A stretch of DNA of 64,000 nucleotides from Acidobacteriaceae bacterium dw_441 (GTDB lineage Bacteria; Acidobacteriota; Terriglobia; Terriglobales; Acidobacteriaceae), in assembly GCA_018449715.1 (NCBI GenBank), contig JAAVVA010000003.1, forward strand, positions 372,001-436,000. The letters run 5' to 3'. Positions 26,376-35,501 of this stretch are shown here, piece by piece. How positions within the stretch are numbered: position 1 is the first letter of the stretch; every line of letters starts with the position of its first letter. The notes under the pieces are model-generated. The model did no database searches. It saw nothing but the letters and a program-made list of their open reading frames with translations, and was not told where the DNA came from. The translations under genes and the position numbers were made by a program.

Positions 26376-26396
26376 GAAATGGTGAGCTAAAAGGAA

Positions 26397-26422
26397 GAGA
26401 GGCTCCCATCAGGGAGCCTCTC
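26397..26422. terminator. Terminator after tsf
   Basis: Perfect 11-bp stem GAGAGGCTCCC / GGGAGCCTCTC with ATCA loop, 36 bases downstream of the tsf stop on the minus strand. Confidence 0.85.
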
Positions 26423-26457
26423 TCTTACCGCGGCGCTTCATCGCAGAAGCGAATGTT

Positions 26458-27120
26458 TTAAGCCGAGGCCTCTTCGGTTGCGGCCTGAGCGGTCGTGGCG
26501 ACGGTCCAGTTGGGGTCACCGACCTTGAAGCGGGCGAAGCGGCGCACCGAGATGTTCTCGCCGAGCTTGGCTACGCGGGCGGAGATGATCTGTGCGATCG
26601 TCTGCGACTGCTCCTTGATGAACGGCTGGTCGAGCAGGCAGACCTCCTCGTAGAACTTGCTCATCTTGCCTTCGAGCATCTTCTCGATGATGTTGGCCGG
26701 CTTGCCGGTGGCTGCAGCCTGGGCGCGGTAGATCTCCTTCTCGCGCTCGATGTCCTCAGGGGTGACGTCCTCGCGGCGAACGTAGCGCGGATCGACAGCG
26801 GCGATGTGCATGGCGATGTCGCGGAGCAGCTCCTGGAAGTCAGTCGTGCGGGCGACGAAGTCGGACTCGCAGTTGAGCTCGACGAGGACGCCGATCTTGC
26901 CGCCGGCGTGGATGTAGGTTCCGACCGAGCCCTCGTTGGTGGTGCGCGAGGCCTTCTTGGCGGCAGACGCCATGCCGCGCTTGCGGAGGACAACGAACGC
27001 CTCCTCCATGTCGCCCTTGGCCTCCTGGAGAGCCTTGAGGCAGTCGCCCATCGGGGCGCCGGACTTTTCGCGGAGTTCCTTGACGAGTTTTGCGTCGATC
27101 TTTACGGCGGTGTCAGACAT
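26458..27120 (-). CDS. tsf: Translation elongation factor Ts
   Basis: EF-Ts recycles EF-Tu by exchanging GDP for GTP. The 220-residue product has the N-terminal UBA-like part ([20 protein letters not shown]), the EF-Tu-contact block (about 60-95, [20 protein letters not shown] and CESDFVART) and the dimerisation half. At 220 residues it belongs to the shorter EF-Ts forms seen in several phyla (E. coli has 283). It follows rpsB on the minus strand, but a strong hairpin lies between them. Confidence 0.96.
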   Translation of the reverse strand: MSDTAVKIDAKLVKELREKSGAPMGDCLKALQEAKGDMEEAFVVLRKRGMASAAKKASRTTNEGSVGTYIHAGGKIGVLVELNCESDFVARTTDFQELLRDIAMHIAAVDPRYVRREDVTPEDIEREKEIYRAQAAATGKPANIIEKMLEGKMSKFYEEVCLLDQPFIKEQSQTIAQIISARVAKLGENISVRRFARFKVGDPNWTVATTAQAATEEASA

Positions 27121-27159
27121 GCGTAGTTCCCTTCATTGGTATAGAGCGTAATTCAGGCA

Positions 27160-27193
27160 AAGGGGGCGCGGGCTTGAAAACCCGCGCCCCCTT
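27160..27193 (-). terminator. Strong hairpin between rpsB and tsf
   Basis: A 13-bp perfect GC-rich stem (AAGGGGGCGCGGG at 27160-27172 with its complement at 27181-27193) and an eight-base loop. On the minus strand it ends in CCCCTT and is followed by TGCC, without a real T run. Partial termination or an RNA-processing and stability role is possible. Confidence 0.75.
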
Positions 27194-27250
27194 GATGAAA
27201 CCAGATGGCGGTTACGGCACTGCAAATTGCGGTGCCTGGAACGCCGGGGC

Positions 27251-28168
27251 TTAGGCTCCTGCCTCGGAGACGGCCGATTCGGGCTCGTCGACGGAGGCGG
27301 CAGCTGGGGCCTTGCGGATGTTTCCACCCAGAACGGCGGCGAGATCGAGGTTCTCGTCCTCGTCGGCGTCGGCAGCTGTGACCGAGGCCTGAACCTCGTT
27401 CAGCTCGCCTTCCTCACCTACGAACTCGGGAGCGACCTCAGCCTGCTGGACATCGGCGACCTCTTCGGAGAAGGCGCGCTCGGAGATCATCTGAACGCCC
27501 TCAAAGGCCGAGTCAGCGATCTTCGTGGTGAAGAGGCGGATGGCGCGCAGGGCGTCATCGTTGCCGGGGATCACGTAGTCGACAACCGTGGGATCGCAGT
27601 TGGTATCGACGACAGCGACGACCGGGATACCGAGCTTGCGGGCCTCGGAGACGGCGATGGCCTCGTTGTTCGAGTCGATGATAAAGAGAGCGTCCGGAAG
27701 GCGCTTCATGTTCTTGATACCGGAGAGGTTCGTCGACAGGTGCTTGCGCTCGCGCTCGAGCTTGATGACTTCCTTCTTGGTGAGCAGCTCGTAGCGACCG
27801 TCGGTCGACATGTCGTCGAGCTCCTGCAGGCGCTTGACCGACTTCTGCACTGTGACCCAGTTGGTCAGAAGACCGCCCAGCCAGCGCGAGTTGATGTACG
27901 GCATTCCGGCGCGGTTGGCCTCTTCGGCCACGGCGTCCTGCGCCTGGCGCTTGGTTCCGACGAAGAGGATCAGCTTGCCGCTGGAGGTCAGCTCGGTGAC
28001 GAACTTCGACGCGTCCTTGAACATCTTGAGCGTCTTCTGCAGGTCGATGATGTAGATTCCGTTACGCTCGCCGAAGATATACTCCTTCATCTTCGGGTTC
28101 CAGCGCTTGGTCTGATGCCCGAAATGTACGCCAGCTTCGAGCAGTTCCTTCATTGTGATGGTAGCCAA
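27251..28168 (-). CDS. rpsB: 30S ribosomal protein S2, with C-terminal extension
   Basis: S2 is a late-binding protein of the small subunit. The product opens [20 protein letters not shown] and shows the conserved [12 protein letters not shown] and [19 protein letters not shown] segments. It has 305 residues, compared with about 240 in E. coli. The extra part after about residue 235 is acidic and rich in Glu, Val and Ala (for example [15 protein letters not shown]) and ends in a low-complexity tail. Such acidic tails occur on S2 in several phyla. It is followed by tsf. Confidence 0.97.
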   Translation of the reverse strand: MATITMKELLEAGVHFGHQTKRWNPKMKEYIFGERNGIYIIDLQKTLKMFKDASKFVTELTSSGKLILFVGTKRQAQDAVAEEANRAGMPYINSRWLGGLLTNWVTVQKSVKRLQELDDMSTDGRYELLTKKEVIKLERERKHLSTNLSGIKNMKRLPDALFIIDSNNEAIAVSEARKLGIPVVAVVDTNCDPTVVDYVIPGNDDALRAIRLFTTKIADSAFEGVQMISERAFSEEVADVQQAEVAPEFVGEEGELNEVQASVTAADADEDENLDLAAVLGGNIRKAPAAASVDEPESAVSEAGA

Positions 28169-28286
28169 ATGGATCTCCTTGGTTGAGGCCTTGGCGGAGT
28201 GTGAACATCCGGGACCTGGATTTATCCCCCGTAGGGGAGATTGGACTCCTTGCCGCAGAAAATACTCCTCCTGCGGGTGTTGCGAA

Positions 28287-28317
28287 CAGGAGCCCGATCG
28301 CGTGGATCAGGCTCCTG
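28287..28317. repeat. Hairpin between rpsI and rpsB
   Basis: CAGGAGCC (28287-28294) pairs with GGCTCCTG (28310-28317), and inner GATC pairs with GATC. There is no T run in the gene direction, so the role is uncertain. It could be a weak terminator or a leader structure for rpsB. Confidence 0.6.
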
Positions 28318-28377
28318 CCAAAACGGAAGTTCTCAGCGGCGAAAGCAACAGCAAAAAGAGTTTGCTGAAAGCCTTGT

Positions 28378-28773
28378 TTAGCGCTTTGAGAACTGGAAGC
28401 GTGCGCGAGCGCCCTTCTGACCGTACTTCTTGCGCTCCTTGGCGCGCGAGTCACGGGTGACGAGGCCTTCGCTCTTGAGCGCCTTGCGGAGCTCAGGGTT
28501 GAACTGCATGAGAGCGCGGGCGATGCCGAGCTTGACCGCGTCGGCCTGACCCATCACGCCGCCACCGCGGACGGTGGTGATGACGTCGAAGGTCTCCCCA
28601 ATGTTTTCGATGCCGAGCGAACGCTTGGCGGCAGCACGCTGCTGCGCGGTGACAAAGTAGACGTCAACGTCCTTCTTGTTGACGATGAAGTTTCCGCTGC
28701 CGGGGCGCAGGAAGACGCGCGCGATCGAGCTTTTGCGGCGGCCGGTGCCATAGTACTGGACGAGATCTGCCAT
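28378..28773 (-). CDS. rpsI: 30S ribosomal protein S9
   Basis: The 131-residue product opens with [20 protein letters not shown] and ends [17 protein letters not shown], the basic tail that reaches the P-site tRNA. It follows rplM by 69 bases, the usual rplM-rpsI pair. Confidence 0.97.
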   Translation of the reverse strand: MADLVQYYGTGRRKSSIARVFLRPGSGNFIVNKKDVDVYFVTAQQRAAAKRSLGIENIGETFDVITTVRGGGVMGQADAVKLGIARALMQFNPELRKALKSEGLVTRDSRAKERKKYGQKGARARFQFSKR

Positions 28774-28842
28774 GATGCTCCTTGAATCCTCTTGAAACGG
28801 GGCCGAAGCCCTTCAGAACCTGATAAATACGATCCGCAAAAC

Positions 28843-29277
28843 TTAGGCGGTCGCCTCGAGCGGCTGGGGCTTCTGGGCCTGGTGCGGATGCTTGTCGCCC
28901 TTGTAAACCTTCAGCTTGGTGGCCATCTGGCGACCCATCTTGGACTTGGGAAGCATGCCCTTGACGGCCTGCTCGACAATCGCTTCGGGGCGGCGCGCCA
29001 GCAGCTTGATGAAGGACTCTTCGCGGAGTCCGCCAGGGAAGCCGGTGTAGCGGCGGTAGAGCTTCTGGTCCGCCTTGAGGCCCGTGAGGACAATCTTCTC
29101 GGCGTTGATGATCACGACGTGATCGCCGGTATCGATGTAGGGCGTGTAAAGCGGGTTGAGCTTGCCCGAAAGAATGTTGGCAGCCTGCGTTGCGAGGCGG
29201 CCCAGCGTCTTGCCGCTGGCGTCGAGGACAAACCACTTGCGCTGAATCTCGTTCGCGCTCGGAATCCTGGTAGACAT
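28843..29277 (-). CDS. rplM: 50S ribosomal protein L13
   Basis: From the ATG at 29277 the product is 144 residues ([20 protein letters not shown]), the normal L13 length. It contains [16 protein letters not shown] and the conserved [12 protein letters not shown] segment. A longer frame to 29460 adds about 60 residues with no family match. The nearest good promoter lies more than 300 bases upstream, so the message has a long leader. Confidence 0.97.
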   Translation of the reverse strand: MSTRIPSANEIQRKWFVLDASGKTLGRLATQAANILSGKLNPLYTPYIDTGDHVVIINAEKIVLTGLKADQKLYRRYTGFPGGLREESFIKLLARRPEAIVEQAVKGMLPKSKMGRQMATKLKVYKGDKHPHQAQKPQPLEATA

Positions 29278-29711
29278 CGTTGTAGTACTCCCTGCTTCTG
29301 CCGTCTTCCTTGGTCGGCGTGTTTCGGAAGAATGATGGAACGAATGGGTGTTGCCTGTTTGCTGCAAATCTGAAAAAGAACCAAAAACGTCCCAGACGCT
29401 CGATACCTCGCAGGGAGAAAAATCTCCGGCACGAGAGATCGAATCGCCTGAATTGCGCACAGAGCCTGGTTCGAGGGCCTGAGGAGTGGGTGCTTTGGGG
29501 GCCAGGTGTTTTTTGCCCCAGATGGATCCACCACGATGTCCCGCCGCATCTCCGAACGTGTGAACGCACAGAGGCGCAGACGCGAGACTGCGCGAGTATT
29601 AAGAATAGCCCAGGTCCAGGGGGGAGTCAACGTGATTAATTGCGGAGAACCCTCCCGCTATTGTATCCAGACCGGCGCTCAGACAGACGAAGGGGAAAGG
29701 GCGCTGGAGGT
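29278..29711. other. Long upstream region of rplM
   Basis: About 430 bases without a convincing gene. It contains the promoter at 29602-29630 and about 318 bases of predicted untranslated leader. I found no known RNA motif in it. Confidence 0.5.
29602..29630 (-). promoter_or_regulatory. Promoter of rplM-rpsI
   Basis: On the minus strand TTGACT (29630-29625), a 17-base spacer and TATTCT (29607-29602). The predicted start near 29595 gives a leader of roughly 318 bases. Confidence 0.75.
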
Positions 29712-30986
29712 CTAGGGAGCGGGAGAAGAGAACTGGCTGGCCGAGGCGATGCTCTGGAGGGAGAGCCGGAAAAGCCAGCCGTATCCGGCGATAAGGGCGA
29801 TCTGAAGTCCGAGGAGGATGAAGTTTGGGGCGTGTCCTGCCAGAAGCCCCTGGTGCTCCTTCAGGGAACTGGGCTGGAGCAGCACCGTGGCCCAGTAGCT
29901 GGGAGAGACAGAGGCGACGAAACCCACCAGGGCGAAGCCGATCAGGGAGATACGTCGGCGGTCGACCAGAGCGCAGATGGGGAAGAGCGCAAGCATCATG
30001 TAGGGCGGCCAGGACTTCTTGGAGAAGGTCAGAAGAGCCAGGGTGAGAGCAGCCATCGAGAAGGTGATAATCCGCAGGCGGCCTTCAGGGGTGGCTGAGC
30101 GGACTGCGCGTGCGACTACAAGAAAGATCGCGGCGAGAACGACGAGGAAGATGAGGTCCCAGAGGCGATTGGAGAGGGAGATTCCCAGAATGGATTCGAC
30201 CAGGTAGGGAAGATTGCCGGCGGTCTTGAGATCGCCCTGTCCCTGCAGAGGGGTCAGCATGGGGAGATGGAGAACAGCGCAGGTTCCATAGACGAGGAGG
30301 AGCACAAGGGTAAGTCCAGCCAGCCAACTCCAGCGTCTCCGAAGTGAGAGAAAGTATGCGGGGACAAAGAGCAGGGGGAGGAACTTGACCGCGGCGATGG
30401 AGAGCCCGGTGGAGAGCCCTGAGAGAAGAGGCTTGTGGCGAACGAGGAAAAAGAGGGAGAGGCCGAGGAGCAGGGCAATGATGACGTTGTTCTGGCCGTC
30501 GATGGCGACAAACTGGATGCTGATGGCGCTGGTGAGATAGAGGATGGCGGAGGTGCGCGTCTCGGCTTCGGAGAGGAAGGCGCGGGCGAAGCGCAGCCAG
30601 AGGGGAAGCAGAACGCATTCGGCGAGGATGGCCAGAAGGATGATGGCGAGCGGAGAGTGCCAGATGCTGATGGCCACGGCGTCCAGGTAGGGGTGCAGGG
30701 GCGAGTAGCTGCTGGTGAAGTCGCGGTAGGGGAGCAGGCCCTTGAGAACGGAGTTGGCCTCGGGCCAGTAGTAGGCCGGGATATCGCCGCGTGGAGCGAT
30801 GTGGAGCACTATAAAGATGAGCGCGAAGATGCCGATACGACTGACGCAGAAGGCGAGGGAGAGCAACCGGTCGAAGAGCCGGGAGGGGACCGAGAAGAGG
30901 TACGAGGTGGAGCAGGCGAGGACAGAGGCGATCCCGGCAAGGATGCTGACCGTGCCGCGGGCGATCAGTGTCTGTTGACCGTTCAA
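29712..30986 (-). CDS. GT87-like membrane glycosyltransferase
   Basis: The 424-residue product has about ten to eleven membrane helices. The first periplasmic loop has acidic and aromatic residues in GDIPAYYWPEANSVLKGLLPYRDFTSSYSP (shown in part: YYWPEANSVLKG, PYRDF), and a later helix carries FVAIDGQNNVIIALLLG. This resembles the GT87/DUF2029 mannosyltransferases, which use polyprenyl-phosphate donors. The acceptor is unknown. It lies between rplM and acpS on the same strand, apparently with its own transcription. Confidence 0.65.
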   Translation of the reverse strand: MNGQQTLIARGTVSILAGIASVLACSTSYLFSVPSRLFDRLLSLAFCVSRIGIFALIFIVLHIAPRGDIPAYYWPEANSVLKGLLPYRDFTSSYSPLHPYLDAVAISIWHSPLAIILLAILAECVLLPLWLRFARAFLSEAETRTSAILYLTSAISIQFVAIDGQNNVIIALLLGLSLFFLVRHKPLLSGLSTGLSIAAVKFLPLLFVPAYFLSLRRRWSWLAGLTLVLLLVYGTCAVLHLPMLTPLQGQGDLKTAGNLPYLVESILGISLSNRLWDLIFLVVLAAIFLVVARAVRSATPEGRLRIITFSMAALTLALLTFSKKSWPPYMMLALFPICALVDRRRISLIGFALVGFVASVSPSYWATVLLQPSSLKEHQGLLAGHAPNFILLGLQIALIAGYGWLFRLSLQSIASASQFSSPAP

Positions 30987-31059
30987 GGTGGGGAGGCTCC
31001 TTCGGTTGCGTGGAATGATTATGACATCTGGCCCGCGAATCGCTAATTGATCGCGAGCT

Positions 31060-31488
31060 TTACCGGGTGGACCTGTTTCCTTCGGCGATGACGACGGCGA
31101 AGGCGAGGTCGCGGCTATGAGTGAGGCTGACGGAGAGGCGGGTGATGCCGAGATGGTCGGCGATCTCGCGGGCGCGGCCGTGGAGGGAGAGGGTCGGGCG
31201 GCCGCTGGGCTCGCGGCGCACCTCGATCTCTTTCCAGGTGACGCCTCGGCTGATGCCGGTGCCGAGAGCCTTGGCTCCGGCCTCTTTGGCGGCGAAGCGG
31301 GCGGCGAAGCTTTCGGCGGCGTTCTTTTTCTTCGTCAGGCAATAGGCTATTTCGCCGGGAGTGTAGACGCGCTGGAGGAAGCGTTCGCCATGCTGGTCGA
31401 GGCTGCGCTGGATTCTGCCGATCTCGATCATGTCGGTCCCGATGCCGAGAATGGTCGGGCCGTCGCCTGCGGGTTGCTCAATCGTCAT
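31060..31488 (-). CDS. acpS: Holo-[acyl-carrier-protein] synthase
   Basis: AcpS transfers 4'-phosphopantetheine from CoA to acyl carrier protein. The 142-residue product has the two diagnostic motifs: GIGTDMIEIGRI (about 16-27, Mg-binding Asp) and FAARFAAKEAGAKALGTG (about 61-78, catalytic Glu and Lys). The C-terminal VSLTHSRDLAFAVVIAE is also typical. The length is slightly above the usual 120-130 because of an N-terminal extension. Confidence 0.95.
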   Translation of the reverse strand: MTIEQPAGDGPTILGIGTDMIEIGRIQRSLDQHGERFLQRVYTPGEIAYCLTKKKNAAESFAARFAAKEAGAKALGTGISRGVTWKEIEVRREPSGRPTLSLHGRAREIADHLGITRLSVSLTHSRDLAFAVVIAEGNRSTR

Positions 31489-31586
31489 GTGACCACCGTA
31501 CCGTGTGACGGCATCACGCTACAACCGTCTGGCTCCGATGAAGAAATACGACACGTTAAAAAACTATCGGGGGCCCCGGAAAACTT

Positions 31587-31949
31587 ATGATTACGCTCGA
31601 CATCCAAGGGTTCAGCTATGAGGAACGCACGGGTGTTCTGCCAGGATTGCTGACGTCGCTTGCGGACTGCGGAGGGTGGGTGCTGGACCGGCGCACGCTC
31701 TCCGCGAACATGATGGAGCTGCGCGTGGAGGTACAGCTGCGGTCGATCATTGACCTCTACGGATCGATCGTTGCCACGGGAGTGGAGCTGACACGGGCCT
31801 CGCACATGGGATTGACCGACCTGTGTACCTGCTGCCGGAATATCACCTCGAAGACGGACGTGGGGCAGGTGGTCACGCTGCGGCTGGAGCTGAGTTTTCT
31901 GGAGGAGGTCACGCTGCACTCTCTGCTGGAGGGTGGGGTTCCGGCATAG
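31587..31949 (+). CDS. Conserved small protein of unknown function
   Basis: The 120-residue product starts MITLDIQGFSYEERTGVL. The order of strand and helix, with GVLPGLLTSLADCGGWVLDRR followed by a strand MMELRVEV, resembles an ACT-type alpha/beta fold, but no family is certain. It contains the pair CTCC (about 81-84) and no signal sequence. The gene is divergent from acpS with a 98-base gap. Start and frame are supported by codon use and by the absence of better alternatives. Confidence 0.55.
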   Translation: MITLDIQGFSYEERTGVLPGLLTSLADCGGWVLDRRTLSANMMELRVEVQLRSIIDLYGSIVATGVELTRASHMGLTDLCTCCRNITSKTDVGQVVTLRLELSFLEEVTLHSLLEGGVPA

Positions 31950-31969
31950 GGGTGGGCTTGCCGGGGGAA

Positions 31970-32028
31970 TCCTGCAAAGAGAAGAGGATTCCTCCGCTGC
32001 GCTGTGGAATGACAAGTCCAAAAAAGAA
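31970..32028 (+). repeat. Interspersed repeat, copy 3
   Basis: Begins ATCCTGCAAAGAGAAG, contains CGCTGCGCT and GGAATGACAAGTCC and ends in an A run. It is close to the copy at 26317 and has the same orientation. Confidence 0.75.
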
Positions 32029-32067
32029 GGCTGCGGAAGAAGTGAGGGGAAGCAACGCCGCCTGGGG

Positions 32068-33954
32068 TTAGTGGACCGTCTCCCGCGGTTTCCAGAGGGC
32101 GCGGCGGAGGGGGAAACCGATCGAGAACTGGATGGAGGTTGGGGGTGTCGGGGGTGAGGCCGATGCCGAAGCTGAGGTCGATGGTGCGGCTGGGGGCGTA
32201 GAGGTACGACGCTCCGAGGCGCAGGGAGCCCTCGGCGAGGTAGGAGGCGGGGATGACCTGCCTGTTCAGCGTGGTGGCGCGGGTGAAGCGCTGGTCCCAG
32301 CCGATGGTCATCGAGGTCTCGGGGTTGAGCGAGAGGATGGAGCCGAGCTGGAAGCCGATGGCGTCGCCGGGCTTGAAGTGGCCGGGGATCATCGCCTGCG
32401 GGTTGTCGGGGTCGTTGGCGGGGATGGAGTGGGTGCCGTTCAGGTTGGCCGTATAGGAGAGGTTACCGAAGAAGACGACGGGGTCGTTGGCCTTGGCGGC
32501 GGTGAGGGGCATAGAAGCCGGTGCCGAGGGCGGTCTGGCTGCTGTTGAGGTTGAAGCTGTCGATGCCGGTGGTGGTCTTGAAGCGCACATTGGCGAGAAG
32601 GTCGGGGACGCGGTGGTGCTCGAGGGCGATCTGACGCGAGAGGCCGAAGGTGATGTCGCCCATGCCGAAACTGCTTTCGGAGGTCTGGGAGTTGTTGCCG
32701 TCGACGGTGCGGTTGAGCTGGTAGCCGTAGGGGACGTAGGTTTCGAACTGGAACTTGTGGGGAAGGCCGAGGCGCGCGGAAAAGTGGGCAGAAGGAGGTC
32801 CTTGCGGACGCGCTGCGAGGAGATGTCGCCGACGACGAGGACGGGGAGGATGGCGAAGCCGTCGATGTTGAGGCGGTCAGAGGTGGAGTTGAAGTAGGAG
32901 GTCGTGTTGTCTAATTCGATGGTGCCGGGTGGAAGCAGAAGGCCGCCGCGGGTGATGAGCGCCTGGTCGAGCGCCTGGCTGGCCTGACGCTCTTCGGCGT
33001 CGTAGCCGGAGTTGACGACGACGGAGGCCGTGGGGGAGGGGCTTCGGGGCGCGCGGGCGCTGAAGGTGTGGACGAGGAGAAGGAAGCGGTGGGGATGGAC
33101 TTTGCGGCGGTGAACTGCTTCGACGAGGCAGAGGTGGGGTCGCCGTTGACGCGTCGCTCAAGCTCCTGCACACGTTCGAGCAGGTTGCGGATGATGGCGT
33201 CGCGCTCGCGCAGCGATTCGTTCAGGCGCTGGTTGACGGCTGCGAAGAGTGAATCTTGTGGGGACATCTGAGGCTGCGCGTGTTGTTGGGGTGGTACGCT
33301 CTGCTGCGGCGGGACTGGTTGTTGCTGAGCGAGGGCCGTGGGCGAAGAGACGAGAGCTCTTCGACGAGGAGGCGGCGGTGGACAGAGAAGCGTCCGAGCT
33401 CTTCGAGGAAGAAGCAGCGGTGGAGAGCGAGTTCGACTTGCTGGCCGAAGCATCGAGCGAGGCGTCGTTGCTCTTGCTGAAGTCCGTTGAGAGGGTGTTC
33501 GTGTTCGAGTGGCCGAGGGTCAGGGACTGGTCGTGGCTCTTCGACGTGTCGAGCGAACCGTCGAAGCTGTTGCTGCTGGAGTAGTTCTTGTCCACGTCGG
33601 AGGAGGCCGTGACACCGAGTTGGACGTTCGCGCCGCGGTGGTAGCCATCGATCTCGCCGACCTGCGCGCTGCTCTGGCCGATGGCGTTGGCCTGATGGAC
33701 GTTCGCTCCGCCGTTGTTGGAGTCGGAGGTCAACGAGCCGCTGTAGACGTTGACGCCGTTGCCGACCAGGGCGTCGGACGAGCTGACGATGTTGATGCCG
33801 GAGGCTCCGTTCAGCGAGCTTCCCGAGAGGCTGACCGAGCTGGCGTTGTTCGAGGTAATGGTGGATGGCGACGAAAGTTTCGGGATGTTGCAGCACTTTG
33901 CGGGGCAACTGGGGACTCCCGGTGCTAGTTGCTGAACAACGGATGAAAAGGGGT
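32068..33954 (-). pseudogene. Frameshifted outer-membrane transporter gene
   Basis: Five successive frames on the minus strand together make one plausible protein. Segment A (about 33954-33355) is Ser/Asn-rich (NNGGANVHQANAIGQSS and repeated AASSSKSSDAS). Segment B has a Gln/Pro linker and a coiled coil (ERDAIIRNLLERVQELERRV). Segments C, D and E form an outer-membrane beta-barrel part: VVVNSGYDAEERQASQALDQ, then FQFETYVPYGYQLNRTV and TFGLSRQIALEHHRVPDLLA, then VVFFGNLSYTANLNGTHSI. The end is DLSFGIGLTPDTPN then SIQFSIGFPLRRALW and a stop at 32068-32070. Frame changes fall near 33350, 33035, 32790, 32512 and 32140, mostly beside C/G runs. No start codon is visible at the 5' end. It is either a decaying gene or a site of assembly error. 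The domain resembles meta-pathway/phenol-degradation type (PF13557) porins. Confidence 0.7.
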
Positions 33955-33956
33955 TT

Positions 33957-34562
33957 TTATTCGAGAGGAACGAAGACCTGCGGGTGCAGGAGGCTGTCGC
34001 GGTCGCCGAGGAGAAGGGCGTTGGGAAGGCCGCGTCCATGCGTAAATACGAGCCGGAGTTGAGTTGCGCTGGAGGGGAGACGGAAGACCGGCTCGCTGAT
34101 GATGGAGCCGGAGGGCGCGACCGTGGTGGAGATGGGGACACCGCCGAGGCCCGGGACGCTGTCCCAGCGGCGGCCCCGGGAATCGACGAGGAAGGCTTCG
34201 AGGCTGGTGTCGCCGAGGCGCTTCTCGCGGGAGTGGTTGGAGATACGGAGGGAGACGCGGAGGAGGCGTTCGTCGCCGATGGGGACGTAGCCGGGCATCG
34301 GGTCGGCCCTGAGGACGGTGAGGCAGCGGTCGCCGAAGCACTGTTCCTGCCCGCGGGCGATGGGGCGGGGGTGCGCGGTGAGGGAGATGCCGAGGAGGAC
34401 GGCGAAGTAAAGGAGCCAGATTCCTACGATGGTAGCGAGATGCCGGAGGGACTTCGGGCGCTCTCCTTTGCGGTATGTGACGCTGACGCCGACGAGGCCA
34501 ATGAGGGTCCAGGCGGCAAGCACCAGGAGAAGAAGCCCAGTCCAGTTTATCCCCGTTCGCAT
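33957..34562 (-). CDS. Two-helix membrane protein with DUF4352-like domain
   Basis: The 201-residue product has two membrane helices (about 8-28 and 44-63) and then a beta-rich domain. The pattern RVSLRISNHSREK, LEAFLVDSRGRRWD and LVFTHGRGLPNALLLGDRD resembles the immunoglobulin-like DUF4352 fold used by exported bacterial proteins. Function is unknown. It is divergent from the ABC ATPase gene with a 37-base gap, and its stop lies at the 5' edge of the frameshifted gene. Confidence 0.6.
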   Translation of the reverse strand: MRTGINWTGLLLLVLAAWTLIGLVGVSVTYRKGERPKSLRHLATIVGIWLLYFAVLLGISLTAHPRPIARGQEQCFGDRCLTVLRADPMPGYVPIGDERLLRVSLRISNHSREKRLGDTSLEAFLVDSRGRRWDSVPGLGGVPISTTVAPSGSIISEPVFRLPSSATQLRLVFTHGRGLPNALLLGDRDSLLHPQVFVPLE

Positions 34563-34599
34563 GTAAAGGCCCCAGTCACGATAAACTCAAAGGTAACTC

Positions 34600-35364
34600 A
34601 TGGCGACTCCTTCTTTCTCTGTTTCGGGTGTGCAGACGGCAACTCAGCCGATTATCGTAGCCAAGGATCTGGGCAAGACGTATCGCTCGGGCAAGCTGGA
34701 GGTTCCGGCGCTACGCAAGGTCAGCTTCTCAGCCGATCCGGGCGAGTTTGTCGCCGTCGTGGGGCCGTCGGGCTCGGGTAAGTCGACGCTGTTCTACGTT
34801 CTTGGCGGGCTGACGCAGGCGACCTCGGGTTCGCTGTTTATCGACGGCGCAGAGTTCTCGAAGCTCTCGGACATCGAGCGCACGAGGATGCGACGGTCGC
34901 GGATCGGGTTTGTCTTTCAGAGATTTAACCTGCTGCCTACGCTGACGGCGATGGGGAACATCGAGATTGCGCACGACATCGCCAACCTGGGAGCGGCGGA
35001 GAAGAAGCCTCTGGATCGCGCTCTGCTGGAGCATCTGGCCGATCTGATGGGGATTCGGGGAAGGCTGCACCACAGGCCGAGCGAGCTTTCGGGGGGAGAG
35101 CAGCAGAGGGTCGCGATTGCGCGCGCCCTGATTACGCGGCCCTCGATTGTGCTGGCCGATGAGCCTACCGGAAATCTGGATACGAAAAACTCGGATGCGG
35201 TGCTGGAGATGCTGCGCCGCTCAAGCCGCGAGTTGAACCAGACGGTGCTGATGATTACGCATAACCCTGAAGCCGCCCAGATTGCGGACCGCATCCTGTA
35301 CATGCGGGATGGCGAGATCAAGCACATCGAGAAGGGCACGGGAGCTGTGGTTCACGAGGACTGA
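34600..35364 (+). CDS. LolD/MacB-type ABC transporter ATPase
   Basis: The 254-residue protein has Walker A GPSGSGKST (about 58-66), Q-loop FQRFNLLPTLTA, signature LSGGEQQRVAIARAL (about 162-176), Walker B IVLADEPTGN and the switch His in MITHNPEA. The sequence places it in the LolD/MacB/FtsE group, which pairs with FtsX-type permeases. No permease is adjacent. The one at 12576-13667 is a candidate partner. A hairpin with an 11-bp stem lies directly after the gene. Confidence 0.9.
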   Translation: MATPSFSVSGVQTATQPIIVAKDLGKTYRSGKLEVPALRKVSFSADPGEFVAVVGPSGSGKSTLFYVLGGLTQATSGSLFIDGAEFSKLSDIERTRMRRSRIGFVFQRFNLLPTLTAMGNIEIAHDIANLGAAEKKPLDRALLEHLADLMGIRGRLHHRPSELSGGEQQRVAIARALITRPSIVLADEPTGNLDTKNSDAVLEMLRRSSRELNQTVLMITHNPEAAQIADRILYMRDGEIKHIEKGTGAVVHED

Positions 35365-35365
35365 T

Positions 35366-35400
35366 CGGGATAAGAAGCACGTTTAGGGTTTCTTATCCCG
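35366..35400 (+). terminator. Hairpin after the ABC ATPase gene
   Basis: CGGGATAAGAA (35366-35376) pairs exactly with TTCTTATCCCG (35390-35400). The T run is weak, so terminator function is likely but not certain. Confidence 0.6.
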
Positions 35401-35501
35401 CTTGATATGGATGGTGAGAGGCCTGCCGTGCTTACAGTGAAGTAGAATCGGCTAGCCAATGTTGTCCTATTCCTGTGCTGCTATGTAGCAGGAGAAAACA
35501 C

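Larger units (their letters stand above)
26060..26457. other. Intergenic region with two repeat copies and the tsf terminator
   Basis: About 400 bases without a gene. It contains two copies of an interspersed repeat (near 26198-26251 and 26317-26375) and the terminator at 26397-26422. The upstream 100 bases should hold the ccmC promoter. Confidence 0.6.
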
